Of a stretch of 46,110 bases of DNA, positions 34,941 through 42,797 are shown one piece after another (positions within the stretch are counted from its first letter, which is position 1; every line of letters begins with the position of its first letter). The stretch comes from CAYWKU01 sp964459325 (GTDB lineage: Bacteria; RBG-13-61-14; CAYWKU01): contig CAYWKU010000028.1 in assembly GCA_964459325.1 (NCBI GenBank), forward strand, positions 1-46,110. The letters are read 5' to 3'. Made by a program: the position numbers and the translations under genes. The notes below the pieces were generated by a model. That model saw only the letters and a list, made by a program, of their open reading frames with translations. It ran no database searches and was not told the DNA's origin.

Positions 34941-36231
34941 TGCCGGGGGCCACGGGACTCGGACAGGGCGCCGACTCACGTCCGTCAGGCGCGTTAAGGC
35001 TCTCCAGTATCCGAAGTTTTCTCTCTTGCAGGTCTTCCCTCATCCGAATCAGGCGCTTTCTTTTCGCCTCTTCGGTATCTTCGGATGCAATCAACCTTTC
35101 CAGCTCTGACAGGGCTTCGGGAATGGCCCATGTCTGTATGTTGTAAGGACATCCCCGGCAGGCGCGGGTTTCCATCCTGTCCGACCACGTCCACAACGGC
35201 ACCGCATCCCAGCCGCTCATTGTAATCTTCAACCCCTCTCTCTCAAACCTTACCCTTACCAATGCTCCACCCCGCGTGTCGCCGTAACTGAGCCGGCTTT
35301 TTCCGTAAACGTAGTAAGAAGCCTGGTTGCTGATGAAGTTGCCCAGGCTCATCGCCGCAATGGCCCGGCGGCCGTCTTCGGTCACGTAATCCAACACCGG
35401 TTGCAGCACGTGGGGGTGGTGACCCGCTACGATGTCCGCGCCCGCCTCCATCATCTCCTTCGCCAGGTCAAGTTCTTCCCGCCTCGGGGTGGGGTCATAT
35501 TCCGTGCCCCAGTGCACGTTCACCACCACGATATCCGCCCGGCGGGCGGAATCCCTTATGGAAGCGAGCATCTTCTCCCGGCGGAAGTAGTTGGCATGAG
35601 GCCAATCCGCCGGGTCGTCCAGGGCAGCTTTGGGAATCAGCCGTGACGCCCCAAGCATCGCCACTTTAAAGCCGTTGCGCTCGATAATTACGGCGCTCCC
35701 CGCCTCTTTGGCGTTAAGCCCGATGCCCACCGGCGCAATCCCCGCCTCCTTGAACGCCTTGCGGGTTTCGGGCAGCGCAAACGTCCCCTGGTCGTAGGAA
35801 TGGTTGTTGGCCAGGTTCGCCGTCTCGAACCCGGCCTCCGCGAGGGCGTTTACCATCGCTTTGGGGGCGTTGAAGATGAACATCCTGCGCCGCTGCCGCA
35901 TCCTGTCCGCCGCGGGAAACTCGGCGTTGCAGGATGCTATGTCGGCGCTCTCAATCCAGGGCGAGACCTTTTTGAACAGGTAGTCGAAGCCCTCGTTGTT
36001 CTTCTCGCCCTTATCGTGTTTGCCGGCGCACCGCAGCAATGGTATGTGAGCCATAACGTCGCCGGTCACGGCGATGGTTATGGAGGAGCTTTGGATGGAG
36101 CACTCGCCATAGCTTTGACCAATTTCATAATGTGGGGAATAATAATCGGCGGCCTTCGCGCCGACCGCCAGGATAGTCAGTGCGAAAATGCAGGTTAATA
36201 GCGTGTTGGTCAAAGACAATGAAATTTTCAA
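34918..36231 (-). CDS. CapA-family (PGA_cap) metallophosphatase-like protein
   Basis: A 437-aa exported protein. An N-terminal signal segment (about 9-26) precedes a calcineurin-like domain of the CapA type: ITIAVTGDVMAH, SCNAEFPAA, LANNHSYDQG, VVVNVHWGTEY and GADIVAGHHPHVLQP supply the metal-ligand Asp, Asn and His residues. The last approximately 90 residues are charged and contain YNIQTWAIPEAL, unlike the family core. CapA proteins take part in poly-gamma-glutamate or other surface-polymer export, but many homologues are of unknown role. The start is a TTG at 36231 with no convincing ribosome site, so the 5' end is the weak point. Confidence 0.85.
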   Translation of the reverse strand: MKISLSLTNTLLTCIFALTILAVGAKAADYYSPHYEIGQSYGECSIQSSSITIAVTGDVMAHIPLLRCAGKHDKGEKNNEGFDYLFKKVSPWIESADIASCNAEFPAADRMRQRRRMFIFNAPKAMVNALAEAGFETANLANNHSYDQGTFALPETRKAFKEAGIAPVGIGLNAKEAGSAVIIERNGFKVAMLGASRLIPKAALDDPADWPHANYFRREKMLASIRDSARRADIVVVNVHWGTEYDPTPRREELDLAKEMMEAGADIVAGHHPHVLQPVLDYVTEDGRRAIAAMSLGNFISNQASYYVYGKSRLSYGDTRGGALVRVRFEREGLKITMSGWDAVPLWTWSDRMETRACRGCPYNIQTWAIPEALSELERLIASEDTEEAKRKRLIRMREDLQERKLRILESLNAPDGRESAPCPSPVAPGIIGRSFP

Positions 36232-36471
36232 TTTACATCCCGAAAAATAAGGCCGTTTCTTAAGTAATATGTGAAATTAAGGTACGCGCCCTGTATTCGG
36301 GCGTCAAGCGGGAAGCATCGTGTAACTCACGCTTCAGTGTGAGCGCCACGAGCGGGGAACGGAACCATGTATGTTGATGCTTGTCTGTAGGGGTGATAAA
36401 TTCAAAAACAGTTGTAGTTCGCAAGCTTAGCGCAGTTTACTACCGAAACCACCGGATAAGGAGGATTATTG
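36232..36471. other. Intergenic region between capA-like gene and crotonase
   Basis: No gene is seen in these 240 bp. There is a short hairpin at about 36327-36345 (CTCACGC / GTGTGAG) and a promoter at 36374-36402. Confidence 0.5.
36374..36402 (+). promoter_or_regulatory. Candidate promoter of the crotonase gene
   Basis: TTGATG (36374-36379), 17-bp spacer, TAAATT (36397-36402), about 65 nt before ATG 36472. The leader carries a strong AAGGAGG ribosome site at 36458-36464. Confidence 0.5.
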
Positions 36472-37254
36472 ATGAAGTGGGAAAACGTTACGATGGAAGA
36501 GAAAGACACCGTGGCCACCATTACCATAAACCGGCCAAAGGCCATGAACGCCCTCAACATCGACGTGCTCAAAGACCTGTGGGAAGCCGTAAAGGAGATA
36601 GAAAAGCAGGAGCACATCAACGGCGTGATTATTACCGGGGCCGGGGATAAGGCTTTCGTCGCCGGCGCCGACGTCGCTCAGATGAAGGACATGGGGGTGA
36701 TGGAGGCCCGCGAGTTCTCCACCATCGGCCAGGGAGTTTTCATGCTCGTCGAAAACCTGCCCCGGCCCGTTATAGCGGCGGTTAACGGCTACGCCCTCGG
36801 CGGGGGATTGGAGCTTGCCATGTCGGCCGATATTATTCTGGCCACCGATAAGGCACAGTTCGGCCAACCGGAAGTAAAGCTCGGCGTGCTGCCCGGTTTC
36901 GGGGGCACCCAGAGGCTTACCCGCCGGGTCGGCATCAACATCGCCAAGGAGATGATATTTACCGGGAAATACATCAGCGCCCAGGAAGCGCTGGAAATCG
37001 GCCTGGTAAACGCGGTGCACAGTAAAGATAAACTGATGGACGAGGCGAACAAGCTGATGAACACCATCCTCTCCAACGGCCCCGTCGCGGTGGAGCTGGC
37101 AAAATCCGCCATAAACGACGGCGCCGACCAGGACCTGAGAGTGGGCATGACCATCGAGAGGGACGCCTTCAGCCAGTGCTTCGCAACCGACGACCAGAAG
37201 GAAGGGATGAGCGCGTTTATCGACAAGCGCGACCCCGAGTTCATCGGCGCTTGA
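36472..37254 (+). CDS. Enoyl-CoA hydratase/crotonase family protein
   Basis: A 260-aa cytosolic enzyme of the crotonase superfamily. The oxyanion-hole segments FVAGADVAQM and GGGLELA are present, and both catalytic glutamates of true hydratases are in place (Glu114, Glu134 in GQPEVKLGVLPGFGGTQRL). It most resembles short-chain enoyl-CoA or 3-hydroxybutyryl-CoA dehydratases, which add water to crotonyl-CoA in fatty acid oxidation or butyrate metabolism. ATG 36472 follows AAGGAGG by 7 nt; a TTG three bases earlier is less likely. No acyl-CoA dehydrogenase or thiolase is adjacent. Confidence 0.95.
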   Translation: MKWENVTMEEKDTVATITINRPKAMNALNIDVLKDLWEAVKEIEKQEHINGVIITGAGDKAFVAGADVAQMKDMGVMEAREFSTIGQGVFMLVENLPRPVIAAVNGYALGGGLELAMSADIILATDKAQFGQPEVKLGVLPGFGGTQRLTRRVGINIAKEMIFTGKYISAQEALEIGLVNAVHSKDKLMDEANKLMNTILSNGPVAVELAKSAINDGADQDLRVGMTIERDAFSQCFATDDQKEGMSAFIDKRDPEFIGA

Positions 37255-37270
37255 AACGAGTGTCGACAGG

Positions 37271-38980
37271 TTGAATGCCAACCCTTTCAAAATCCTGGCG
37301 GTTGTCGGAGCGTTACTGGCGGGCGGTGCGTGCCTTGCGCTTTTCCTCCTACATCCGTCGGGAGTGACGTGCAAGCGGGTACATTTTCCCGGAATCAAGG
37401 GAGAGCTGGTTGGAAATATCTACCGGCCCGCGCCTAATTTGAAGAAAAACACGCCCCCGGTCTTGATGCCGGGGGTTCTTATTTGCCACGGGGTGGAGAA
37501 CAGCAAGGAGGTTACCTCCCATCTTGCGATAGAATTCGCCCGCCGGGGTTTCGTGGCGCTGGCTTTCGATTACGGAGGATACGGGGAAAGCGAGTCTCAC
37601 CCCGACAACTTCGACCTGATGGTGGGCGACACCGTTGCAGCACTCAAATACCTCGCCACGTTGCCCCACGTAGACGAACGCCGCCTCGCGCTTGTGGGGC
37701 ATTCCATGGGCGTCTCCTACGCCGTCGATACGGCATCGAAGGTCGGCGAACCGGTAACGGCTGTGGTGGGACTGGGCAACGAAGCCGTGGCGCCGGGCGT
37801 GCCGCCCCGCAATCTGTTGTTGGCGATGGGCCTTTACGATGCCTTCCATTCCGTGGATGACATGCTGAAGGCGGTGAGAAAATCCTCGGGCAATTCCGAG
37901 CTCGAACCATACGAAATCGCAGGCAGCATAAATGACGGCGTCGCCCGGGGCCTGTACGTGTCGCCGATAAGCGACCACGGCATGGAGCCGCTGGACCCGC
38001 TGTTGATGAGCAGGGCAATTGAATGGGTTGAATCTTCCCTCCTGATGCACGAAGGCGCACCGGCAGTTAAGGTCACGGAAACTCACCGGGCGGAGGCCAG
38101 GCTCCTGCTGGTGGCGTTTTCCGGCCTGCTGGCTACAAGCCTGCTGGTTCTTTTATTCGTAAAGACGGACGAAAGCCGCTACCGACACTTAGCAATAAGG
38201 TCGCCTTATATTGTGGTTGCCGCTGCCGCCGTGGTGGGAAACGTAGTTTCCCCGTCCGTCGCCCTGGCGATGGCGGACGTAACCCTGGTCCTGGTGGGCG
38301 CGACCGGCGTGGCCGCGCACCTGGCCCGCGCAGGAACCACTGCATCTTCGGAGAAGGAAGCCTACAGGGCTTCGGCAAACTCGCTCGGGTTCGGAACAGC
38401 GATACTGGCCGCGGCGGCGGTTTCGTTACTGGCCGGCCTGCTGATTCACGGCCTGCCGACGGCTTTCACCAGAGGGGAGTGGCTGGCGGCTGTGCCGGAG
38501 TTCATACTGCACATATTCCTGCTGCGGCCTTACGAAGGGTGGAGCATAATCAGGGACTACTCGTTCTCCATGTACTCGGAAGGGTGGCTGCCGCACGTAT
38601 GGTTCGGGGCGGTGATGGCGATAGAGCTGGCGCGGCCCGGAACATTCATGTGGCTGGCGGCCGCCGCGGTGAGGACTTTGCTAAAAGCCGTTCACTTGCG
38701 GGGGCCGGTAAAGCTGCGGGCTTCAAAACGCTCCTGGATTGTGCTGATACTCGTTATCGGGGGGCTGGCAGGGGTATTGATTCAGAGGCTCAGGGAAGGC
38801 TGGCTGTCTTCCGAAGCCGTCGGGAAGGGGTCGTTGATAGCGCTCAAGTTCATGATAATTCCCCTGATAATCTTCATCGTCATAGTCAACCTGCCGTACT
38901 TCAGGAGGGCGTCACAAAAGGAATCCGGCGAGGGTGTGGCAGAAACGTTTCCCGACTCAGCGGAACCGCCCGAAAGATAG
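37271..38980 (+). CDS. Alpha/beta hydrolase fused to a polytopic membrane domain
   Basis: A 569-aa protein: an N-terminal anchor helix (about 7-27), an alpha/beta hydrolase domain (about 40-255) with CHGVENSKE after strand 3 and nucleophile Ser145 in VGHSMGVS, then about eight membrane segments (about 275-555) in a Ala/Leu-rich C-terminal half, and a soluble Glu/Pro-rich tail. The hydrolase would lie on the outer side if the first helix is a signal anchor. This pairing of domains is not one I recognise as a named family. The TTG start at 37271 has no clear ribosome site; the gene is 16 bp after the crotonase and probably cotranscribed. Confidence 0.8.
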   Translation: MNANPFKILAVVGALLAGGACLALFLLHPSGVTCKRVHFPGIKGELVGNIYRPAPNLKKNTPPVLMPGVLICHGVENSKEVTSHLAIEFARRGFVALAFDYGGYGESESHPDNFDLMVGDTVAALKYLATLPHVDERRLALVGHSMGVSYAVDTASKVGEPVTAVVGLGNEAVAPGVPPRNLLLAMGLYDAFHSVDDMLKAVRKSSGNSELEPYEIAGSINDGVARGLYVSPISDHGMEPLDPLLMSRAIEWVESSLLMHEGAPAVKVTETHRAEARLLLVAFSGLLATSLLVLLFVKTDESRYRHLAIRSPYIVVAAAAVVGNVVSPSVALAMADVTLVLVGATGVAAHLARAGTTASSEKEAYRASANSLGFGTAILAAAAVSLLAGLLIHGLPTAFTRGEWLAAVPEFILHIFLLRPYEGWSIIRDYSFSMYSEGWLPHVWFGAVMAIELARPGTFMWLAAAAVRTLLKAVHLRGPVKLRASKRSWIVLILVIGGLAGVLIQRLREGWLSSEAVGKGSLIALKFMIIPLIIFIVIVNLPYFRRASQKESGEGVAETFPDSAEPPER

Positions 38981-39039
38981 TCGAAAGCCGCACCGGACGG
39001 GCCGATGCGGCTGATGTGCACGCGGATTTTAAAGAACCG

Positions 39040-39261
39040 TTATTCTACTGTAACGACGCGCTTTACTTCCGGCACTTTTTCCTTGAGATGCTTTTCCACT
39101 CCGAGCGTAAGCGTCATCTGCGCATGCGGGCACCCGTGGCAGGCGCCGGTCAGCTTGACCTCGACAACGCCGTCGTTGACGTTCACGAACTCAATATCAC
39201 CGCCGTCGGCCTGCAGCGCCGGGCGAATTTCCTGGATAGCCTGTTTAACCTGTTCCTCCAT
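39040..39261 (-). CDS. NifU C-terminal (Nfu-type) iron-sulfur scaffold
   Basis: A 73-aa single-domain Nfu protein with the conserved GGDIEFVNV segment and the cluster-binding Cys41-x2-Cys44 (GACHGCPHAQMTL). Paired subunits would hold a 4Fe-4S cluster and hand it to apo-proteins; the window's five radical SAM proteins are candidate clients. The start is certain: AAAGGAGG lies 10-11 nt upstream. It sits 59 bp from the end of the convergent hydrolase and 187 bp after pilT. Confidence 0.94.
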   Translation of the reverse strand: MEEQVKQAIQEIRPALQADGGDIEFVNVNDGVVEVKLTGACHGCPHAQMTLTLGVEKHLKEKVPEVKRVVTVE

Positions 39262-39314
39262 AAGTTGTCGCCTCCTTTATACTGATTCCATCGGAATTTC
39301 AAAAAACATAAAAT

Positions 39315-39378
39315 TCGGGTTTACTCATTTGTTTTTTAGATGCACGATTTTGATATGCGATTCTCGGAGCAAACCCGA
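39315..39378 (-). terminator. Possible terminator of the pilBT unit
   Basis: On the minus strand a 12-bp imperfect stem (TCGGGTTTGCTC at 39378-39367 with GAGTAAACCCGA at 39326-39315) is followed by a T-rich stretch (39314-39301). The 40-nt loop is longer than usual, so support is modest. Confidence 0.35.
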
Positions 39379-39448
39379 CTTACTCGCTCTTTAAAATGAC
39401 TACCGGTGCGGAATTTTCAACGGGCGGCGGTCCACTTTACTTGTCCCG

Positions 39449-40579
39449 TCAGCTCGACGCGCCTCCCATCTGCTGCATCGGGTCGTATTTCTGACCGGCG
39501 TAATCCAGTATGGGGGAGCCTTTTTCTATCATCAGCCGGAACTCTTCCGGGTCCTGACTCCTGCTTATGGCGTCGTCGAGGGTGATAATCCGTTTCATAT
39601 AGAGTGTATACAGCGACTGGTTAAGTGTCTGCATACCGAACTTGGTCTGGCCTACCTGCATCTGTGAATAAACCTGGTGGATTTTATCTTCGCGAATCAG
39701 GTTTCTGATAGCGGAGTTGGGCACCATAATCTCCAGCCCCAGCACTCGCCCGCCGCCGGAGGACTTGGGAAGAAGGGCCTGGCTCATGACGCCCTCCAGC
39801 ACAAAGCTGAGCTGCGCCCTGACCTGCGGTTGCTGATAACTGGGGAAAACGTCGATGACGCGGTTGATTGTCTGTACGCAGGAGTTGGTGTGGAGGGTGG
39901 CGAACACCAGGTGGCCGGTCTCGCTGATTGTCAGCGCCGCTTCGATGGTTTCCAGGTCGCGCATCTCGCCCACCAGCACGACGTCCGGGTCCTGCCGCAG
40001 TATGTACTTGAGGGCGACTTTGAATCCGGAGGTGTCGGAGCCCACTTCCCTCTGGTTGACGATGCATTTTTTATGGGGGTGGAGAAACTCGATGGGGTCT
40101 TCCACGGTTATGATATGCTCGTGCCTTTCGGAGTTTATCTTGTCTATGATGGTGGCCAGCGTGGTGGATTTGCCGCTGCCGGTGGGACCGGTGACCAGCA
40201 CCATTCCCCTGGGCTTTTTGGCCAGGTCCTTTACCACGGGCGGCAGGCCGAGCTCCTCGAAGTTCATTATTTTGAACGGAATGGTACGGAAAGCCCCCGC
40301 CACCGCTCCGCGCTGCATAAAGATATTGGAGCGGAATCGCGCCAGCCCCTTGACTCCGAAGGAAAGGTCGAGCTCGTTATTTTCCTCGAACTTGTGCTTC
40401 TGGCTGTCGGTGAGGATGGAGTAGCAAAGTTGCTTGGTTTCGGGAGCGGTAAGAGGAGGACTTTGTATCGGCATCAGTTGTCCGTCGACCCTCAACTGAG
40501 GGGGAGAACCGGTGGTAATGTGAAGGTCGCTCGCTCCCTTTTTGACCATAGTCTGCAGTAACTGATGCAAATTAGCCAT
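39449..40579 (-). CDS. pilT: Type IV pilus retraction ATPase PilT
   Basis: A 376-aa cytoplasmic hexameric ATPase that powers pilus retraction and twitching motility. It has the N-terminal PAS-like region (SDLHITTGSPPQLRVDG), Walker A GPTGSGKSTTLA, Asp box and Walker B RQDPDVVLVGEMRD, the His box, and the PilT-specific AIRNLIRE motif (here SAIRNLIREDK). That motif separates PilT from PilB/PilU. AAGGGA precedes the ATG. It is 38 bp after pilB and so in the same unit. Confidence 0.97.
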   Translation of the reverse strand: MANLHQLLQTMVKKGASDLHITTGSPPQLRVDGQLMPIQSPPLTAPETKQLCYSILTDSQKHKFEENNELDLSFGVKGLARFRSNIFMQRGAVAGAFRTIPFKIMNFEELGLPPVVKDLAKKPRGMVLVTGPTGSGKSTTLATIIDKINSERHEHIITVEDPIEFLHPHKKCIVNQREVGSDTSGFKVALKYILRQDPDVVLVGEMRDLETIEAALTISETGHLVFATLHTNSCVQTINRVIDVFPSYQQPQVRAQLSFVLEGVMSQALLPKSSGGGRVLGLEIMVPNSAIRNLIREDKIHQVYSQMQVGQTKFGMQTLNQSLYTLYMKRIITLDDAISRSQDPEEFRLMIEKGSPILDYAGQKYDPMQQMGGASS

Positions 40580-40617
40580 TTGTTATCCCTTCCTGATAAA
40601 GTGTTTAAAATTCGTTA

Positions 40618-42312
40618 TCAATCGGGCGCCGTGGTTCTGACGAGTTCTTCTATGGTAGTCACGCCGTCCCCTATTTTCTTTATCCCGGACTGGCGCATGG
40701 TTCTCATACCCAGCCTTATCCCCTCGCGCTTGATTTCCGCCGCGCTGGCTCCGTTAAGGATGAACTCCTGTATCTCAGGGCCGATAGGCAGCACCTCGTA
40801 AAGAGCAATCCTGCCCCTGTAGCCCGTATCGTTGCAATTGTGGCATCCCACTCCCTTGTATACCTCCATTTCCTCTACCTCGTCAGGGGTGACCTGAATA
40901 TCTATAAGCGCCTGGCGGGGAACCTCCTCCTTCTCCTTGCATTCGGAGCAAACCTTCCGGGCAAGTCGCTGGGCCAGAACCAGGTTGACCGAGCTGGAAA
41001 CCAGGAAGGGCTCGATGCCCATGTTAAGCAGGCGGTTGATGGTGCTGGGAGCGTCGTTGGTGTGCAGGGTGCTCAAAACAAGGTGGCCGGTAAGAGCGGC
41101 CTTGACCGATATCTCCGCCGTCTCGAAGTCCCGAATCTCGCCCACCATGATGATGTCGGGGTCCTGCCGGAGAAAGCTGCGCAATGCCGCGGCGAAGTTC
41201 AGCCCGATGTCGTCGTGCACCTGCACCTGGTTGATGCCCGGGAGGTTGAACTCCACCGGGTCCTCCGCCGTGGACAAGTTGACCTCCGGCGTGTTCAGCT
41301 CGCTGAGCGCACTGTACAGGGTGGTGGTCTTGCCGCTGCCCGTGGGGCCTGTAACCAGCACCATCCCGTAGGGCCGATAGATGGCGGTTTTAAAATCCTG
41401 GAGCTGCTTTTCCTCGAATCCAAGCTTGGTCATATCGAGCTGGAGGTTGGATTTGTCCAGGAGCCGCAGAACCACCTTTTCGCCGAACAGGGTGGGCATG
41501 ACACTGACGCGGTAGTCCATCTCCTGGCCTTTCCCCAGCTTTATCTTGATGCGGCCGTCCTGAGGCAGGCGCCGTTCGGCGATGTCGAGCTGGGCCATAA
41601 TCTTCAGCCGGCTGGTGATGGCGTTTTTCAACTTCATCGGCGGCTTCATAACCTCGTAAAGCACGCCGTCAATGCGGTATCGCACCCGGAAGCTCTTTTC
41701 GTAAGGCTCGATATGAATATCGCTGGCGTTCCTCTTGATGGCGTCCGTGAGAATCATGTTCACCAGCCTGACCACCGGGGCGTCCTCGGTGGCCTTGGTC
41801 AACTCGTTAACGTCCACATCCTCTTCGTCCTCGGCCAGGGATATATCGGTGTCGTCGAACTCCTCCATCACGTCCTGCAGGCTGGCGCCGGAATCATAGT
41901 ACTTATCGATGGCTTCCTTAATGGCCTGCTCGCTGGCCACGACCACCTCGATATTGTAGTTGGTGAGAAACTTCAGGTCGTCTATCACCTGGTAGTTGCT
42001 GGGGTCGGACATGGCCACCACCAGGGTGCTGCCGGCCCGGTTGATTGGTAGGAGCGTGTACTTGATAGCTATATCCTGGGGAACCAGGTTGACCACCTCG
42101 GCGTCTATCTCGAACTCCGCGAGGTTGACGCTGGGTACCCCGTATTGTCTGCTGAGGAATTCGGTGAGTTCCTCTTCGCTTATCAACCCCAGTTTTGTAA
42201 GGCTGCTTCCGAGCCGGCCCCCTGTTTTTTGCTGCTCGGACAGCGCCTGTTGAAGCTGCATCGGGGTGATAATATTTTCCTTAACCAGCAATTCACCAAG
42301 TTTGCCTGCCAT
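40618..42312 (-). CDS. pilB: Type IV pilus extension ATPase PilB (GspE family)
   Basis: A 564-aa cytoplasmic ATPase that drives pilin polymerisation. An MshE-N/T2SSE-N domain (about 1-150) precedes the ATPase core with Walker A GPTGSGKTTTLY, Walker B RQDPDIIMVGEIRD and the zinc-binding four-cysteine module (CSEC...CHNC) at about 460-520. PilB and GspE share this plan; the neighbouring PilT points to PilB. AAAGGAAAG lies 9 nt before the ATG. No pilC, pilD or pilin gene is in the window. Confidence 0.95.
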   Translation of the reverse strand: MAGKLGELLVKENIITPMQLQQALSEQQKTGGRLGSSLTKLGLISEEELTEFLSRQYGVPSVNLAEFEIDAEVVNLVPQDIAIKYTLLPINRAGSTLVVAMSDPSNYQVIDDLKFLTNYNIEVVVASEQAIKEAIDKYYDSGASLQDVMEEFDDTDISLAEDEEDVDVNELTKATEDAPVVRLVNMILTDAIKRNASDIHIEPYEKSFRVRYRIDGVLYEVMKPPMKLKNAITSRLKIMAQLDIAERRLPQDGRIKIKLGKGQEMDYRVSVMPTLFGEKVVLRLLDKSNLQLDMTKLGFEEKQLQDFKTAIYRPYGMVLVTGPTGSGKTTTLYSALSELNTPEVNLSTAEDPVEFNLPGINQVQVHDDIGLNFAAALRSFLRQDPDIIMVGEIRDFETAEISVKAALTGHLVLSTLHTNDAPSTINRLLNMGIEPFLVSSSVNLVLAQRLARKVCSECKEKEEVPRQALIDIQVTPDEVEEMEVYKGVGCHNCNDTGYRGRIALYEVLPIGPEIQEFILNGASAAEIKREGIRLGMRTMRQSGIKKIGDGVTTIEELVRTTAPD

Positions 42313-42397
42313 GACGGTGCTTTCCTTTTTCTCTAAATTTTTCCCGGAGTTTATAAACTGTCAGCCTCTTTAACCACCCGCATCTATTGTAGCTTAT

Positions 42398-42427
42398 ATG
42401 ATAGGGTATTTTCAAATAGATTGTCAA
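42398..42427 (-). promoter_or_regulatory. Promoter of pilB-pilT
   Basis: On the minus strand, perfect TTGACA (42427-42422), 18-bp spacer and TATCAT (42403-42398). The predicted leader to ATG 42312 is about 80 nt. Confidence 0.6.
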
Positions 42428-42515
42428 GTTAGGAGTATGACTAACCCATCATTTTTTACCACCGATGCCGGGCAAGGCACGCGGGGGATGTCGCCCATGA
42501 TGAGCCCGGTCTTCG

Positions 42516-42534
42516 CCGATAGCAGAGCTATCGG
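42516..42534. repeat. Short hairpin CCGATAGC-AGA-GCTATCGG
   Basis: Perfect 8-bp stem. A near-identical hairpin (CTGATAGC-TTT-GCTATCAG) is at 42642-42660. They frame the composite repeat, and this 42428-42797 region holds no other gene. Confidence 0.55.
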
Positions 42535-42548
42535 TTCCACCCTCCTGT

Positions 42549-42623
42549 ATGGTAGGCCCGACAATCCTGTCGGGCACACAAGGGGAGTCGTGGAATGCGC
42601 GGCAAGAGTGCCGCGTCTACCAT
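42549..42623. repeat. Composite palindromic repeat, copy B (inverse of 23177-23250)
   Basis: The block runs ATGGTAGG, hairpin CCCGACAATCCTGTCGGG, TGTG/CACAC spacer, GTCGTGGAATG, hairpin GCGGCAAGAGTGCCGC, then TCTACCAT. Read on the minus strand it aligns end to end with 23177-23250, so this is a mobile or once-mobile unit with inverted termini ATGGTAG/CTACCAT. Confidence 0.7.
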
Positions 42624-42700
42624 AAAGATTCCCGGGTGCCACTGATAGCTTTGCTATCAGCGCGGCAAGAGTGCCGCGCCTACCATGAAGATTCCCGGGT
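42597..42700. repeat. Tandem 41-bp repeat
   Basis: 42597-42637 and 42660-42700 are direct copies with 2 mismatches in 41, each made of the GCGGCAAGAGTGCCGC hairpin, CTACCAT and ATTCCCGGGT, separated by the GATAGC hairpin. Confidence 0.7.
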
Positions 42701-42797
42701 ACTTTGAATGGCCACTCAGACAGAAATGGAGAGTACCCTCAACGGGAAACCGGGAGAGGGTATTGCAAACACAAGGCCGGATTATATCCTGTTCAAG

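Noticed and set aside
36466..37398. 310-codon minus-strand open frame over the crotonase
   Set aside because: Antisense of a gene with both catalytic glutamates and a strong ribosome site.
39262..39300. Promoter TTTTGA-N17-TATAAA directly before the Nfu-type gene
   Set aside because: The TATAAA runs straight into the ribosome site (TATAAAGGAGG), so a transcript from it would start in or after that site; more likely the A-rich lead-in of the ribosome site.
42549..42700. Possible CRISPR array from the repeated 41-bp unit
   Set aside because: Only two direct copies, with a palindromic 22-bp gap and no cas genes; better explained as a REP-like repeat.
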